Below are positions 35,486-45,598 of a DNA stretch of 64,000 nt, piece by piece (positions within the stretch are counted from its first letter, which is position 1; each line of letters opens with the position of its first letter). Made by a program: the position numbers and the translations under genes. The stretch is from NCBI RefSeq assembly GCF_010731875.1, contig NZ_AP022595.1, forward strand, positions 1,116,001 to 1,180,000, given 5' to 3'. The stretch is from Mycolicibacterium sarraceniae. Lineage in GTDB: Bacteria > Actinomycetota > Actinomycetes > Mycobacteriales > Mycobacteriaceae. Under the pieces are notes generated by a model, which was not told the DNA's origin, did no database searches, and saw nothing but the letters and a program-made list of their open reading frames with translations.

Positions 35486-37630
35486 ATGAGCATGTCCCTG
35501 GCCGACCTGGACCGGTGGGACCCCAACGCCATCCATGAGGTCTTCTCCGCGGTGACCGGCCACTCCGAGGCGACCCGACAAACATCGCAAAGCCTCGGCC
35601 AGGTGATGGCGTCGGTGCCCTTGGAAGGCGCGGCACACGATGCGGCCATGCGGGCGAGCTCCGGCATTCAACGGGATCTCGATCTGCACGCCGACCAACT
35701 CGATGCCGTCGCTAACGCGGCGAGCACCGCCGAGACCGAGGTCCGGGGAATCAAGTCGGACTGGCAGAAGATCTGCCGGATGGCCGACCGCTGGGGAATC
35801 ACCATCGATATCGAGACCAACGAGATCCTGCCGCCGAATCCGCAGCCCACCGATCCCGATGACATCGCCGAGCTCGAGCGCCGGATGGGCATCATCCATG
35901 ACGAAATTGTCGAGTTGCTTGATCGAGCGAACAACGCTGACCGCGACCTCGCAGCCGCGATCGACGGCGCGAACGGGACCATGTCGGCTGCCGACGTCGC
36001 CCGTGAACTGCACGATGGCCCGCACACGCCGATGGACAACGGGTTGGGCGCAGGCGACGGTCTGGCCCTGCAGAGCGGCCAGCTCACCGATCGACAGCGG
36101 CAGCGCCTTACCGAGGCCACGACCTTGTCGCCGAGTCAGCTCGAAGCACTCCAACGCGGCGATCTGGTGTTACCGCCCGACCAATTGGGTTATCTGATCG
36201 GCGTGTCACAAGCTCTCGGCGACAAGACCCCGCAACAGGTGTCCGACTTGATAGGCAAGCTGGGGCCTGACGGTGACAAGCTCGCTTCGGCGCTTCATGT
36301 GGCGTCCAATCCCTACATCAGCAGCGGAGTGCCCGGCCAGGGCAAGCCGGGAACCGTGGGGTACGTCCCCGACCGGGGCGGCAAGTTCGCGCTTCCGCAG
36401 GGGTTGGCCAACGCGCCGGTGATGCAAGAGTTCTATCCCCGGCCCGGCACGCCGGGGCAGCCCGGCGGCGGTATGCCCAAGCCGCTCGCACCGCCGATGG
36501 CCAATCAGCAACTCATGGCTCTGGCCAACATCGCCGCCAAGGGCGATCCTGGGGTGAAGATGGGCTCTGGGCTGGATGTCCTGGTGCTGGACAAAGCGCA
36601 CGCACTGGTCACCGCGTCGAACGACCAGGCTCTGCCGATGGGGCCCGCCGGCGCCGAGATGGATCGAACGATCCGGTCCAAGAACAGCATTGACCCCACC
36701 CTGCAGCGAATGCTCGACGTCGTCCACGCAGATTCGTTAGTGATCCACGATGCGGTGACCGGCGCGGCGGTGGACGGCCTGTCAGCGGATTCTGGCCGGG
36801 GCCAACAGTTCCTGGCGGACATGTTCAACCACGACTACGCCGACGGCGGAAAGTCTGTTGGCAGTCTGTTCCACAACATCGAAGGCCAAGCGGTGGTGCA
36901 TGATCCCGGCAACGCCACCGAGGTCGCACTCGCCGAGCGGGCGGGTCAAACCGCCCACGCTGCGGCCTTCCAGCTCGGCGACAAGTGGCAGCACCTGCTG
37001 AATCTCAACGGTGCAGGCGACAGCCTGGGACAGATGAATCCTGAACTTGCACAGAGTCTTTCGCATGCTCTGTCGCACGACATTCCGGACATGATGAACA
37101 ACCGCTTGGAGGACACCCGCGGATTCGGATTGCTCGACGGCGCACTCGGCGTCGGAGAAGGACACGCACCGCTTGCACAGGGCGTTTTCGCAGTGCTCGA
37201 CAGCGATGACGCAGCCTCGCGGTACATCAACAAGGCGGCGGAAGGCTATACCGTTCTTTGGCACCACGAGCTAGCCCAGTCGATCGCAAAGTCCTTGACA
37301 ACGGGTGACTCCAGCACGATTGACTACGCCGACGCGACCACCATCGGTGAAATGTACGGAATACGTGATCACGCCAACCTCGTCGAAGCCAACGACAGAA
37401 TCACCGATCACAATCTCGCGGCCCAGGCGGCTTACGACAGGCGCAAAGCGTGGATCGACGGCCTCGACGGCGTCGGATCCTCAGTGCCGATTGCTGGCCA
37501 GTACGCCAGCACGGCTGCCTATGTGCTAAACCAAATGTTCCTCGGTGACGCGCCAACACCCTCACCCCTAGGCGAGGCCAACATCAGAGCGTCGACACCG
37601 GCGCAATACGCGCTAGCGGCGGAGCTGTAG
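35486..37630 (+). CDS. Large TPR-repeat-region protein, putative T7SS-associated effector, interrupted by stop codon
   Basis: 714 aa to a TAG at 37628-37630 (ATG 35486; 35492 also possible). N-terminal 110 residues are helical, as in mycobacterial 'TPR repeat region-containing' proteins that follow a WXG-like gene; a Pro-rich link near residues 300-345 precedes a globular, mostly helical C-terminal half starting GSGLDVLVLDKAHALV. After the TAG the same frame runs a further 67 sense codons (37631-37834) with coherent protein-like sequence (SQIWANYTEGHN near the end), and the following gene's ATG overlaps that tail. The TAG is therefore probably a nonsense mutation, or a read-through site. Function unknown; no toxin active site recognised. 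Confidence 0.75.
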   Translation: MSMSLADLDRWDPNAIHEVFSAVTGHSEATRQTSQSLGQVMASVPLEGAAHDAAMRASSGIQRDLDLHADQLDAVANAASTAETEVRGIKSDWQKICRMADRWGITIDIETNEILPPNPQPTDPDDIAELERRMGIIHDEIVELLDRANNADRDLAAAIDGANGTMSAADVARELHDGPHTPMDNGLGAGDGLALQSGQLTDRQRQRLTEATTLSPSQLEALQRGDLVLPPDQLGYLIGVSQALGDKTPQQVSDLIGKLGPDGDKLASALHVASNPYISSGVPGQGKPGTVGYVPDRGGKFALPQGLANAPVMQEFYPRPGTPGQPGGGMPKPLAPPMANQQLMALANIAAKGDPGVKMGSGLDVLVLDKAHALVTASNDQALPMGPAGAEMDRTIRSKNSIDPTLQRMLDVVHADSLVIHDAVTGAAVDGLSADSGRGQQFLADMFNHDYADGGKSVGSLFHNIEGQAVVHDPGNATEVALAERAGQTAHAAAFQLGDKWQHLLNLNGAGDSLGQMNPELAQSLSHALSHDIPDMMNNRLEDTRGFGLLDGALGVGEGHAPLAQGVFAVLDSDDAASRYINKAAEGYTVLWHHELAQSIAKSLTTGDSSTIDYADATTIGEMYGIRDHANLVEANDRITDHNLAAQAAYDRRKAWIDGLDGVGSSVPIAGQYASTAAYVLNQMFLGDAPTPSPLGEANIRASTPAQYALAAEL

Positions 37631-37834
37631 ACCGCCGGGGTCGGCAATACGAGCGGGCTAGCAGAGTATGCGCTGCCCGACGGTTCGGCATTGCAGGACT
37701 ATCAATCTCAAGCTTCGAAGGCCGACGGAGGCGCATTCAGGAATGCTATACAAGATTACCTAAATACCCTGGGGATACCCAATTCACAGATCTGGGCAAA
37801 TTACACAGAGGGGCACAATAATGCGCTCAAGTAG
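37631..37834 (+). pseudogene. In-frame 67-codon tail beyond the internal TAG
   Basis: Continues the frame of the preceding gene without a start codon of its own near its beginning: reads TAGVGNTSGLAEYALPDG, later GGAFRNAIQDYLNTLG, ending TEGHNNALK and TAG. The end overlaps the lipoprotein ATG (37821) by 14 nt, the sort of overlap expected for a natural gene end. Base composition here is clearly more AT-rich than the core genes around it. Confidence 0.6.
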
Positions 37835-38690
37835 CACCAGTGCGTGCGCCGCTTTGATTATTGCGCTTGTTGCATTCACGATTAGCAGCTGCAATTCACG
37901 CCACGACTCGGCCCATGAATCGCCGACTCCCCCTGCCGCTGAATTTCCGAACCTTACACCGCTAGCGGCGAACATGCGTTTCCATTGGAGCGCGGACCCT
38001 GGCATCGACTTGTATAAAGGGCCAGCCGTACCCATTCGCGCCTATTTGGAATCGTTTTTCCTCATCAATCTCCTTGCGAATCCCGATGCGGGATACCCGG
38101 GTTTTAAACGCGCGGTTCCGTATCCGCCCGACGGGGTCTTCAATATCAAGCGCATCAACAATCCGGCTCCGCGCATCGACCAATCCACTTCCGTGATCGG
38201 CCCCTACCTGGATAAACCTCTGTATGGCGTGGATTATCTACACATCCTGCGGATCACGCCGATTCCCGACGGCTTTTCTACGCGGGTATGCGTCGCCGAA
38301 CAGGGCTTGTACCTCGTTACGCCCGAAAAGAAGTACCGGCCGATGTTCAGCGGTAGCGAGCTGAAACCATGGGTCATGCGCGTCGATTTCAGCGACCAGA
38401 CACCCACAACTGGTCCACCGGCACCCGCAAGCCCTACCGCTCCCCAACGGGGACCTCTGCCCGCTCCTGCCGAAGACGTGTTCGGGCCGTGGGTTGCAAC
38501 TGCAGGACGGCCATTGCCGGAGTGGTTCACTCCAGATGGCAAGTCCGGCAAAGATCCTGAAACTGATGCCCTTGAGCAGCAGTGCACAACCAGCATGCAG
38601 ACCCCCGGCCTGCAACTGCCAGGCCCCACCTTCGAGAATCCCCCACCCGCACCTGCTCCAGTGCCCGGCTGGCCGGCGCTACCCGAATGA
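37821..38690 (+). CDS. Lipoprotein of the T7SS-like module
   Basis: 289 aa from ATG 37821. Lipoprotein signal: charged start, hydrophobic core ALIIALVAFTI, lipobox ISSC with Cys at about residue 24. The mature part contains RVCVAEQGLYLV and a Pro-rich C-terminal third; two further Cys may pair. Related lipoproteins follow the WXG/TPR-region pairs in other mycobacterial loci, where they could act as immunity or chaperone partners (inference). The first 250 bp are AT-rich compared with flanks, suggesting transfer. Confidence 0.75.
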   Translation: MRSSSTSACAALIIALVAFTISSCNSRHDSAHESPTPPAAEFPNLTPLAANMRFHWSADPGIDLYKGPAVPIRAYLESFFLINLLANPDAGYPGFKRAVPYPPDGVFNIKRINNPAPRIDQSTSVIGPYLDKPLYGVDYLHILRITPIPDGFSTRVCVAEQGLYLVTPEKKYRPMFSGSELKPWVMRVDFSDQTPTTGPPAPASPTAPQRGPLPAPAEDVFGPWVATAGRPLPEWFTPDGKSGKDPETDALEQQCTTSMQTPGLQLPGPTFENPPPAPAPVPGWPALPE

Positions 38691-38958
38691 TCGCCGATAT
38701 GCCCCGCGGCGGCCCGGATGCCTCGTGCCTGGATCGGCTGCTGCAGACCAACGGTCAGGAGTACCTTGACCGCGACGACATCGGCGATGACGTCAAACGC
38801 GACATCGTGGCAGCGCTGGACCGGTTCGGCACGATGTTCCGACCGGCCGCTGTGGAAAAAGATGAGTTTCACTGCGGCACAAGACAATTTCATCGAGGCC
38901 GCGCGGCACGGGATGGACGCCCGGCTGTACTGGCCCGGATTGGGTGAGATCACCCCCT
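38687..38958 (+). pseudogene. Probable fragment of a class I methyltransferase-like gene
   Basis: ATG 38687 overlaps the lipoprotein stop (ATGA). The frame reads MPRGGPDASCLDRLLQT and LDRDDIGDDVKRDIVAALDR, which resembles the N-terminus of mycobacterial SAM-dependent methyltransferases, but breaks off near GTMF around 38838 and continues as unrelated sequence to a TGA at about 38945. The methyltransferase core is missing. Family call is tentative. Confidence 0.3.
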
Positions 38959-39234
38959 GATGAGCTGGTGCTACGGACCCTGCTGCCGATGGCCGACGAA
39001 GGCTTGCGCCGCTGGGGCGTGGCCGCCGAAGTGCGCGACCGCTACCTCGGGGTGATCGAAGGCCGGGCCAAGACCAGCCGCAACGGGTCGGCGTGGCAGG
39101 TCGCCACGGTGGAGGCGTTGCAGCGCGGCGGCATGGCCCGCCCGCAGGCGCTCGCCGAGATGCTGCGCCGGTACTGCGATCTGATGCACAGCAACGAACC
39201 CGTCCACACCTGGGCGGACGGCGCCGCGGAGTAG
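38863..39234 (+). pseudogene. 3' remnant of glutamate-cysteine-ligase-like gene (Rv3698 type)
   Basis: First frame from about 38863 reads QDNFIEAARHGMDARLYWPG, then GEITP and a TGA; shifting by one base at about 38958 continues DELVLRTLLPMADEGLRRWG, YLGVIEGRAKTSRNGSAWQV and ends SNEPVHTWADG. This is the C-terminal end of GCS2-like carboxylate-amine ligases; Rv3698 lies at this position in M. tuberculosis. About three quarters of the gene is absent and one frameshift remains. Confidence 0.6.
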
Positions 39235-39244
39235 GTTGGGGGCC

Positions 39245-39922
39245 ATGGATTCTGAGGTGATGGACTGGGACAGCGTCTACCGGGGAGAAGACGGTTTCGA
39301 CGGCCCGCCACCATGGAGTATCGGGGAACCGCAACCCGAGCTGGCTGCCTTGATCCGGGACGGCCAACTCACCGGTGACGTGCTCGACGCCGGGTGCGGG
39401 CATGCCGAGTTGTCGTTGACGCTCGCCGCGGCCGGCAGCACCGTCGTCGGCATCGACCTGTCACCGACGGCCATTGCCGCGGCGACCAAAGCCGCCGAGA
39501 AACGCGGTCTGGGCAATACGACGTATGTGTGCGCTGACATCACCTCATTCACTGGCTACGACGGCCGCTTCGACACGATCGTCGACAGCACCCTGTTCCA
39601 CTCGCTTCCGGTCGATCGTCGCGATTCCTACCTGCAGTCCATTCACCGCGCCGCCGCGCCGGGTGCCAAGCTGTACGTGCTGGTGTTCGCGAAGGGCGCC
39701 TTCCCACCGCATCTGGAGACTAAGCCCAATGAGGTCGATGAGGACGAGCTGCGGGCAGCGGTGTCGAAGCACTTCGTGATCGACGAGATCCGTCCGGCGT
39801 TTATCCACGCCTACCAGCCTGAGATCCCCGGCATACCGCCCACCGCAACGCCTTTCGATCTGGATGAGAAGGGCCGAACGAAGCTGCCGGCATTCCTGCT
39901 CAGCGCCCACAACGAGGGCTGA
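39245..39922 (+). CDS. Class I SAM-dependent methyltransferase (Rv3699 type)
   Basis: 225 aa from ATG 39245, with TTGGGGG upstream. SAM-binding motif I VLDAGCGHAELSLTLA, motif II VVGIDLSPTAI, motif III ADITSFTG and a post-motif YDGRFDTIVDSTLFH. Homologue of Rv3699, adjacent to the ergothioneine cluster in both genomes; substrate unknown. It resembles thiol/halide methyltransferase-like small enzymes, but specificity cannot be read from sequence. Confidence 0.88.
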   Translation: MDSEVMDWDSVYRGEDGFDGPPPWSIGEPQPELAALIRDGQLTGDVLDAGCGHAELSLTLAAAGSTVVGIDLSPTAIAAATKAAEKRGLGNTTYVCADITSFTGYDGRFDTIVDSTLFHSLPVDRRDSYLQSIHRAAAPGAKLYVLVFAKGAFPPHLETKPNEVDEDELRAAVSKHFVIDEIRPAFIHAYQPEIPGIPPTATPFDLDEKGRTKLPAFLLSAHNEG

Positions 39923-39923
39923 A

Positions 39924-40180
39924 TCTGTTATTCCGACAGGCAACTATGTGCCCGCGGGCATCCGCTCGATCGGAGTGGCCAGTCTCCTGCTCTGCCGTCA
40001 GGCCACCGCCGCTGATTTGGCCAGCGCCGTGGTGGCGACCCTGGCCAGCGCTACAGCGCGTCCGGTGCCACGCTGTATCTGCGGAATCCAACACCTCGAA
40101 ACGCCGTCGACGGTCCAAACGAGCTTCATCCCAGCGCATTCCGGGGCCATCGATGCCTATCGCGCCACACGGATGAGCCA
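39924..40180 (+). pseudogene. C-terminal remnant of a TAXI-type TRAP solute receptor
   Basis: The plus frame reads GNYVPAGIRSIGVASLLLCR, ADLASAVVATLASA and PAHSGAIDAYRATR. This resembles the last 80 residues of TAXI-family periplasmic receptors (which end near PLHPGAxxYY). No start, signal peptide or transporter genes are found, so it is a leftover fragment. Confidence 0.4.
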
Positions 40181-40192
40181 GTCTGGGCCGCT

Positions 40193-41308
40193 TCAGGTTA
40201 GAGCGCGCAGCGCCGTCACGAACGCCTCGAGGTCCTCGATGGAGGCGTCAACATGCGGCGAGACTCGCAGCACCGGCGTCGTCATCTCCAGGGGTGCCCG
40301 CTCAATGCCGGCCGCGGTCGTCACGATGCCATACTCGGCGATCAGTCGGGCCCGCACCTGCGCCGGGTCGGTGCCCTCGGTCGGCGCCAGCGTGGTAATG
40401 GCAGTTGGCTCGTCGACAGGTTCGACGACCCGCCAGCCGGGAACGTCGGCGAGCAGCGTGCGCACCTGCCGTCCCAGCTCCCCCAAGCGTTGCCGCACCG
40501 CGTCCGGGCCAGCCGCGAGATGCAACCCCACGGCCACCGAAAAAGCAACCCGGGTAGCAATATTGGCCTCACCGAATTCCAAGCATTGCAGCGCCGACAG
40601 CGAGCCGGCCCACTCCGGAGTCTGCAGCAGGTCGGCCAGCGCCGGACGCACGGCGAGCACACCAACCCCGCGCGGGCCGGCCAGCCACTTGCGCGACGAG
40701 GAGTAGACGGCATCAGCATCGGCCACGCAGTCGATGTGCGCCAGGGCCTGGGCAGCATCGACGATCAACGGCACCCCGATCTCCCGGCATATCTCTGCAA
40801 CGGCGGCCACCGGTTGCACGACGCCGCGATGGCTGGCGACCGCGGTCAGGTGCACCATCGCCGGCGGATCATCGGCCAACGCCGTGCGTGCAGCATCGGG
40901 ATCGACCCGGCCGAGGCTATCGACTGGCAATGACCGGCGGCTGAATCCGTTGGCGGCGAACCCCGCGAGGTTTGGACCGTACTCGCCGGGTAGGCACGCG
41001 ACCGTGCGCTCCATCGGCCACACACCGAGCAGCAGTTGCAGGGCGTTTCCCGAACCGGTGGTGAAAACCACGTCGGCGGCCGACATTCCGGTCAGCGCAG
41101 CGACACCCGCGCGGCCGGCGTCGAGCACCGATGCTGCCGCCTGTGCCGCGACATAGCCGCCGACCTCGGATTCGTGGCGGGCATGCGCGGCCGCGGCATC
41201 GATCGCCGCCACACTCTGGCGCGAACACGCGGCACTGTCCAGATGCACACCTGCGGCAGGCAGCCGAGCAGCGCGCCAACTCTGTGCCAGGGCCTCTGGT
41301 CCGCTCAC
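40193..41308 (-). CDS. egtE: Ergothioneine biosynthesis PLP-dependent C-S lyase EgtE
   Basis: 371 aa from GTG 41308, which overlaps the egtD stop as GTGA. Fold-type I PLP enzyme: [13 protein letters not shown] (phosphate region), [11 protein letters not shown] (Asp to pyridine N), [12 protein letters not shown] (Schiff-base Lys). Last step of ergothioneine synthesis: cleaves hercynylcysteine sulfoxide to ergothioneine. Homologue of Rv3700c and last gene of the egtABCDE operon. Confidence 0.93.
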   Translation of the reverse strand: MSGPEALAQSWRAARLPAAGVHLDSAACSRQSVAAIDAAAAHARHESEVGGYVAAQAAASVLDAGRAGVAALTGMSAADVVFTTGSGNALQLLLGVWPMERTVACLPGEYGPNLAGFAANGFSRRSLPVDSLGRVDPDAARTALADDPPAMVHLTAVASHRGVVQPVAAVAEICREIGVPLIVDAAQALAHIDCVADADAVYSSSRKWLAGPRGVGVLAVRPALADLLQTPEWAGSLSALQCLEFGEANIATRVAFSVAVGLHLAAGPDAVRQRLGELGRQVRTLLADVPGWRVVEPVDEPTAITTLAPTEGTDPAQVRARLIAEYGIVTTAAGIERAPLEMTTPVLRVSPHVDASIEDLEAFVTALRALT

Positions 41309-42270
41309 TTCACTGCCAGCGACAGGCCGAAGTCGCCTGCCGGGTCGGTCCACCAGTGAGTGCGTCGCAACCCCGCCTCGGCGAGTTCCTGCGCGACCGT
41401 CTCCGGCCGGAACTTGCACGACACCTCGGTGAGCATCTCCTCCCCTGCGGCGAAATCGACCTGCATCCCGAGGCTGCCGATAACCACCCGCTGCGGAGCT
41501 GTTGCCCGCAGCCACATTTCGATCCGCTCCTCGTCTGGATTCCAGCGAGCGACGTGCTGGAAGGCACCGAGATCGAAGTTCGCGTCCAGCTCGCGGTTGA
41601 CCACCGCCAGCACGTTGAGGTTGAACCGCGCGGTGACGCCGGCGCCGTCGTCGTAGGCACGGACCAGCCGGCCGGTGTCTTTGACCAGATCAGTACCCAG
41701 CAACAGGCTGTCCCCGGGATCGAGCACATCGGCCAGCGCGGCCAGGAACTGCTTGCGAGGACCTGGCGTCAGATTGCCGATGGTCGAGCCGAGAAAGACG
41801 AACAGCCGCCGACCGCCGGCAGGAACTCTGGCTAGGTGTTCCTCGAAATCACCACACACAGCGTCGATCTCGAGACCGGGATACTCGCTAGCCAATGCGG
41901 CGCCGGCCGACTCCAGCACACTCGAGTCGACGTCGAAGGGCACGAAGCGCCGCAGCGATCCGGTGTCGCGCAGCGCCGTCAGGAGCTGCCTGGTCTTCTC
42001 CGAGGTGCCGCTGCCGAGCTCGACCAGCGTGTCGGCACCACTTGCCGCCACGATCGCCGGCGACTGGGCACGCAGGATCTGCGCCTCGGCCCGGGTCGGG
42101 TAGTACTCCGGCAACCGGGTGATCTGGTCGAAAAGCTCGCTGCCCACAGAGTCGTAGAACCACTTGGGCGGCAACGATTTCGGATTCTGCGCCAGCCCGT
42201 TCCGGACGTCGGCGCGCAATGCCTGGGCAGCGGAGTCGGCGGCTAGGTAGTGCGACAGCGTGAACGTCAC
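41305..42270 (-). CDS. egtD: Histidine N-alpha-methyltransferase EgtD
   Basis: 321 aa from GTG 42270, the same length as the M. tuberculosis enzyme Rv3701c. SAM site [16 protein letters not shown], acidic [19 protein letters not shown], and the histidine-binding C-terminal half ending DFGLSLAVK. Trimethylates histidine to hercynine, the committed step of ergothioneine synthesis. GTGA overlaps on both sides couple it to egtC and egtE. Confidence 0.96.
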   Translation of the reverse strand: MTFTLSHYLAADSAAQALRADVRNGLAQNPKSLPPKWFYDSVGSELFDQITRLPEYYPTRAEAQILRAQSPAIVAASGADTLVELGSGTSEKTRQLLTALRDTGSLRRFVPFDVDSSVLESAGAALASEYPGLEIDAVCGDFEEHLARVPAGGRRLFVFLGSTIGNLTPGPRKQFLAALADVLDPGDSLLLGTDLVKDTGRLVRAYDDGAGVTARFNLNVLAVVNRELDANFDLGAFQHVARWNPDEERIEMWLRATAPQRVVIGSLGMQVDFAAGEEMLTEVSCKFRPETVAQELAEAGLRRTHWWTDPAGDFGLSLAVK

Positions 42271-42959
42271 GAAGATCCTTCCAGCGGCGTCAGCGACACC
42301 TGTCCCCCAGTCACGTCGACCAGGTGCCGTTCGGGAATGTCCTGCCAATCGGGATGGTCGTCATAGGGCTCGCTGGCCAGCACCACACCATCGTCGCGGC
42401 GCAGGACCGACAGAGTATCGCCCCAGGTGGTGGCCACTAGCCGGGATCCGTTGGCCGCCATGATGTTCAGTCGCGCTGAAGGGTCTGCGGTGCCGACGTC
42501 GAGGATGGTGTCGGCGAGGTTGTCCAGGCCACGGTCGAAGATCAGCGCGGCAAGCATCGCGCTGTCGACCGTTGATTCGGCGGCGCGGCTGACGGGCAGT
42601 ACCCCGCGGTCGACGACTCCGTTGTGTGACAGCAGCCAGCTGCCGTCGCTGAATGGCGCCGAAGCGCTGGCCTCGATGGGCATGCCCACCGTCGCCGAAC
42701 GCACCGCGGCGACTACACATCGGCTGTGCAGCGCGGGTGCCACCGACGCGAAGGACACATCACCCCACAGCGGTGACGCGCTGCGCCACCGGCGAGCGTG
42801 TCCATGATCGAAGAACCCCACGCCCCACCCGTCGGCGTTCATCAGCCCGTGCTTCTGCCGGCGCGGAGCGTAGGACTGCACCTGCAGGCCGGAGGGCGGA
42901 TCCAGCATCAGCGAGGCGATCGACACCGGCTCACCCAGCCACCCGAGATGTCGGCACAT
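42267..42959 (-). CDS. egtC: Gamma-glutamyl hercynylcysteine sulfoxide hydrolase EgtC
   Basis: 230 aa from ATG 42959. Class II glutamine amidotransferase-like Ntn hydrolase: starts MCRHLGWLG so that Cys2 becomes the N-terminal nucleophile; [10 protein letters not shown] and LLSHNGVV complete the site. Removes the gamma-glutamyl group from the sulfoxide intermediate. ATGA overlap with egtB, GTGA overlap with egtD. Homologue of Rv3702c. Confidence 0.95.
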   Translation of the reverse strand: MCRHLGWLGEPVSIASLMLDPPSGLQVQSYAPRRQKHGLMNADGWGVGFFDHGHARRWRSASPLWGDVSFASVAPALHSRCVVAAVRSATVGMPIEASASAPFSDGSWLLSHNGVVDRGVLPVSRAAESTVDSAMLAALIFDRGLDNLADTILDVGTADPSARLNIMAANGSRLVATTWGDTLSVLRRDDGVVLASEPYDDHPDWQDIPERHLVDVTGGQVSLTPLEGSS

Positions 42960-44245
42960 CAGACGTCCCAGACCAGGCGCACACCGGAGAAGATCTGCCG
43001 GCGGATCGGGTGATCCCAGTTGCGGAAGCTTGGCCGCAACGTGTCGGCGGCCACCGCCCAGGAACCGCCGCGCAACACCTTGTAATCCCCGTCGAAGAAT
43101 GGTTCCGAATAGCGTTGGTAGATCATCGGGGTGAATCCGGGCCACGGCCGCAAGGGCGAGGTGGTCCACTCCCACACGTCGCCGAGCATCTGCTCGGCCC
43201 CGTAGGCCGAGGCCCCGGCGGGATAGGCGCCGACGGGTGCAGGCCGCAGCGCCGTACCGCTGAGGTTGGCCAAGCGCCCACTGGGTTCGTCGGAACCCCA
43301 GGGATAGCGGCGGCGGGTGCCGGCACCGGGATCCCAGGCCGCGGCCTTCTCCCATTCGATTTCGGTGGGCAGGCGGGCACCCGCCCACGCCGCGTAGGCC
43401 TCGGCTTCGAAGAAGCTGACATGCTGCACGGGTTCGTCGCCGGGGATCGCCTCGACATGGCCGAACCGGGTTCGGGTGCCCTCACGATTCCAGAATTCCG
43501 GCGCGCTCAGACCGGCCTGCACTCGGTGCTCCCAGCCGCGTGGTGACCACCACCGCTGCTGGACGTATCCGCCGCCGTCGACGAACTCGCGCCACTCGGA
43601 GTTGGTCACCGGCACCCGCCCGATCCGGAAGGCCGGTACGTCGACCAAATGCGCAGGCCGCTCGTTGTCGAGCGACAACGGCTCGTCTCGCCCGTCGACA
43701 CCGAGTACGAACGCACCGCCGGCGACCAGCACCGAGGTGCCCGCCAGGCCGGGTCGCCCGTCAGGCAGGGCATTCCGCTGCGCCAGAATCGGCGCGCCAC
43801 TGCGCAGGTTCAACGCCTGGAGCATGGTTTCGTCGTGCTGATTCTCATGGCTGATCACCAGGCCGAAGCGGAATGCGACCTCGGCGTCGTCATCGCGTTC
43901 GGGCAGGGTGTCCAAGATGTCGAGCGCGGCGGCCCGGACGCTGTTGCAGTAGGCGCGTGATTGCGCGGGCGACAGCAGCGGCAGGTCGACGCGGCTGGCC
44001 CGAGAGTGCACGAAAGCGTCGTAGAGGCCTTCGATATTGGCAGGCAACATCCCCGGCCGGTGCGGGTCACCGTCGCGCAACAGCCACAGCTCCTCCTGTT
44101 GCCCGATGTGCGCAAGGTCCCATACCAGCGGACTCATCAGCGGGTTGTACTGGCGATGTAACTCGGCATCGTCGAAGTCGGTGAGGGCCAGAGTGCGCTG
44201 CCGGGCCCGATCGAGATCGCGGGCCAAGGTGTCGCGCCCGATCAT
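42959..44245 (-). CDS. egtB: Hercynine oxygenase (sulfoxide synthase) EgtB
   Basis: 428 aa from ATG 44245. N-terminal DinB-like domain with the iron ligands LAHIGQQEE (His) and [10 protein letters not shown] (two His); C-terminal formylglycine-generating-enzyme/FGE-sulfatase-like domain with [22 protein letters not shown] and VLRGGSWA. Non-haem iron enzyme joining gamma-glutamylcysteine to hercynine with O2. Homologue of Rv3703c. Overlaps both neighbours as ATGA. Confidence 0.95.
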   Translation of the reverse strand: MIGRDTLARDLDRARQRTLALTDFDDAELHRQYNPLMSPLVWDLAHIGQQEELWLLRDGDPHRPGMLPANIEGLYDAFVHSRASRVDLPLLSPAQSRAYCNSVRAAALDILDTLPERDDDAEVAFRFGLVISHENQHDETMLQALNLRSGAPILAQRNALPDGRPGLAGTSVLVAGGAFVLGVDGRDEPLSLDNERPAHLVDVPAFRIGRVPVTNSEWREFVDGGGYVQQRWWSPRGWEHRVQAGLSAPEFWNREGTRTRFGHVEAIPGDEPVQHVSFFEAEAYAAWAGARLPTEIEWEKAAAWDPGAGTRRRYPWGSDEPSGRLANLSGTALRPAPVGAYPAGASAYGAEQMLGDVWEWTTSPLRPWPGFTPMIYQRYSEPFFDGDYKVLRGGSWAVAADTLRPSFRNWDHPIRRQIFSGVRLVWDV

Positions 44246-45540
44246 GCTGTCGACCTGGCCATCTGCAGCAGTGCGCCCTCGATGCCACTGCTGATGGCTT
44301 GGTCGGCGAAATCGTCGGCGGGACTGCGGCCGTTCTCCACGCTCTGCACCAACCGCTGCATCGACTCGGATAACTCCGCGGGTGCGCGTTCGGCGGCCAC
44401 CGCGACACAGCGGTTGGCCGCCTCGTAAAGCCGGTCGTCCTTGAGGCCGATCCGAGCCGCCAGATCCCACGCTGTCGCGACCGGTTCGACGGCTTCGGCG
44501 GCCAACTCGGCAGCCACCGGGTCATCGAGCAGCGTCACCATCAGGAACACCACCGCCGGCAACAGTTCGTCGGGCACGCTGTCGAGGTAGCGGATCTCCA
44601 GCCAGCGCCGCGGGCGCACCGGCGGGAACAACGTGGTCAGGTGGTAATCAAGGTCGGCGGTGGTGGGCCGGCGATCACCCAGGAGCACGAGCCCGTCGGC
44701 CCAATCGGCGAACGGGACATGCTCGGTGACCGCCACCGCATCCGGGGTGTGCACCAGCATCACCGGAGCTTTGAGCGCGTAGCGGGACCAGTCGGTGCCC
44801 GGATCGTCACCGCTGGCACCGAGGATCGGTCCGCAGCGCGCCGAATCCAGCTGGCTCCACACCCGCTGACGGCTGGAGGCCCAGCCGGTGAAGCGACCGG
44901 CGAGCAGCGGCGAATTGGCGGCGATCGCAATCATCGTCGGGCCGAGCGAGTGGGCCAGCCGGACCCGGGCTGCCCACCCGTCGCGCGGGCCGGCGTCGAG
45001 ATTCACCTGAATCGAGGCGGTCGACGTCATCATCGCCGTGCCCGCACGTCCCGTGCCCGAGGCGGTGAAGAACCGTTCCATGGCCTGATAGCGGTCACCC
45101 GGGTTGATCCGGTGTGGACGGCGCAGCGGGTCTGCACCCAGCAGCGCGAGGCCCAGACCCGCCTCGGCGAACGCCGATTGCAAGGCTTTGCGGTCGGCGC
45201 TCAACGCGGCGATCGCGGCTACCGGCCCATCTGCCGGTGGCCCGGACAGTTCGACGGCACCGCCGGGCTCCACAGTGACGGCGCTGCCGCCGGGCAGTGG
45301 TCCCACAGTGGCGATCACGTTGTTCAGCTGCACCCAATCCGGCCGCCGGCGGGGGTCATGCAGATCGAAGCAGTGCGCTTCGAGTTCCAGACCCACCCGG
45401 CCGATCGGGCCGTGCTCCAGAGATGCGCCGGCGATGTACAGCGCGGCCGAGGATGAGCTGGTCAAAACGCGCTCGCCGACGGCCGGGCCGCTCGATGCCC
45501 GGCCCGGCTCGGACGTGACGACGAACGTCATGCGATCCAT
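44242..45540 (-). CDS. egtA: Glutamate-cysteine ligase EgtA
   Basis: 432 aa from ATG 45540; ATG 45531 or a TTG/GTG up to 45561 are alternatives, none with a strong ribosome site. GCS2 family: [15 protein letters not shown] (ATP/Glu site), [18 protein letters not shown] [28 protein letters not shown], and [14 protein letters not shown]. Makes gamma-glutamylcysteine for EgtB. Homologue of Rv3704c and first gene of the egt operon. Confidence 0.94.
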   Translation of the reverse strand: MDRMTFVVTSEPGRASSGPAVGERVLTSSSSAALYIAGASLEHGPIGRVGLELEAHCFDLHDPRRRPDWVQLNNVIATVGPLPGGSAVTVEPGGAVELSGPPADGPVAAIAALSADRKALQSAFAEAGLGLALLGADPLRRPHRINPGDRYQAMERFFTASGTGRAGTAMMTSTASIQVNLDAGPRDGWAARVRLAHSLGPTMIAIAANSPLLAGRFTGWASSRQRVWSQLDSARCGPILGASGDDPGTDWSRYALKAPVMLVHTPDAVAVTEHVPFADWADGLVLLGDRRPTTADLDYHLTTLFPPVRPRRWLEIRYLDSVPDELLPAVVFLMVTLLDDPVAAELAAEAVEPVATAWDLAARIGLKDDRLYEAANRCVAVAAERAPAELSESMQRLVQSVENGRSPADDFADQAISSGIEGALLQMARSTA

Positions 45541-45598
45541 CTTCGGCGACCACACCGACAAATTCCTTCGATCCCCTGCTTACGCATTGGTGACCTGA

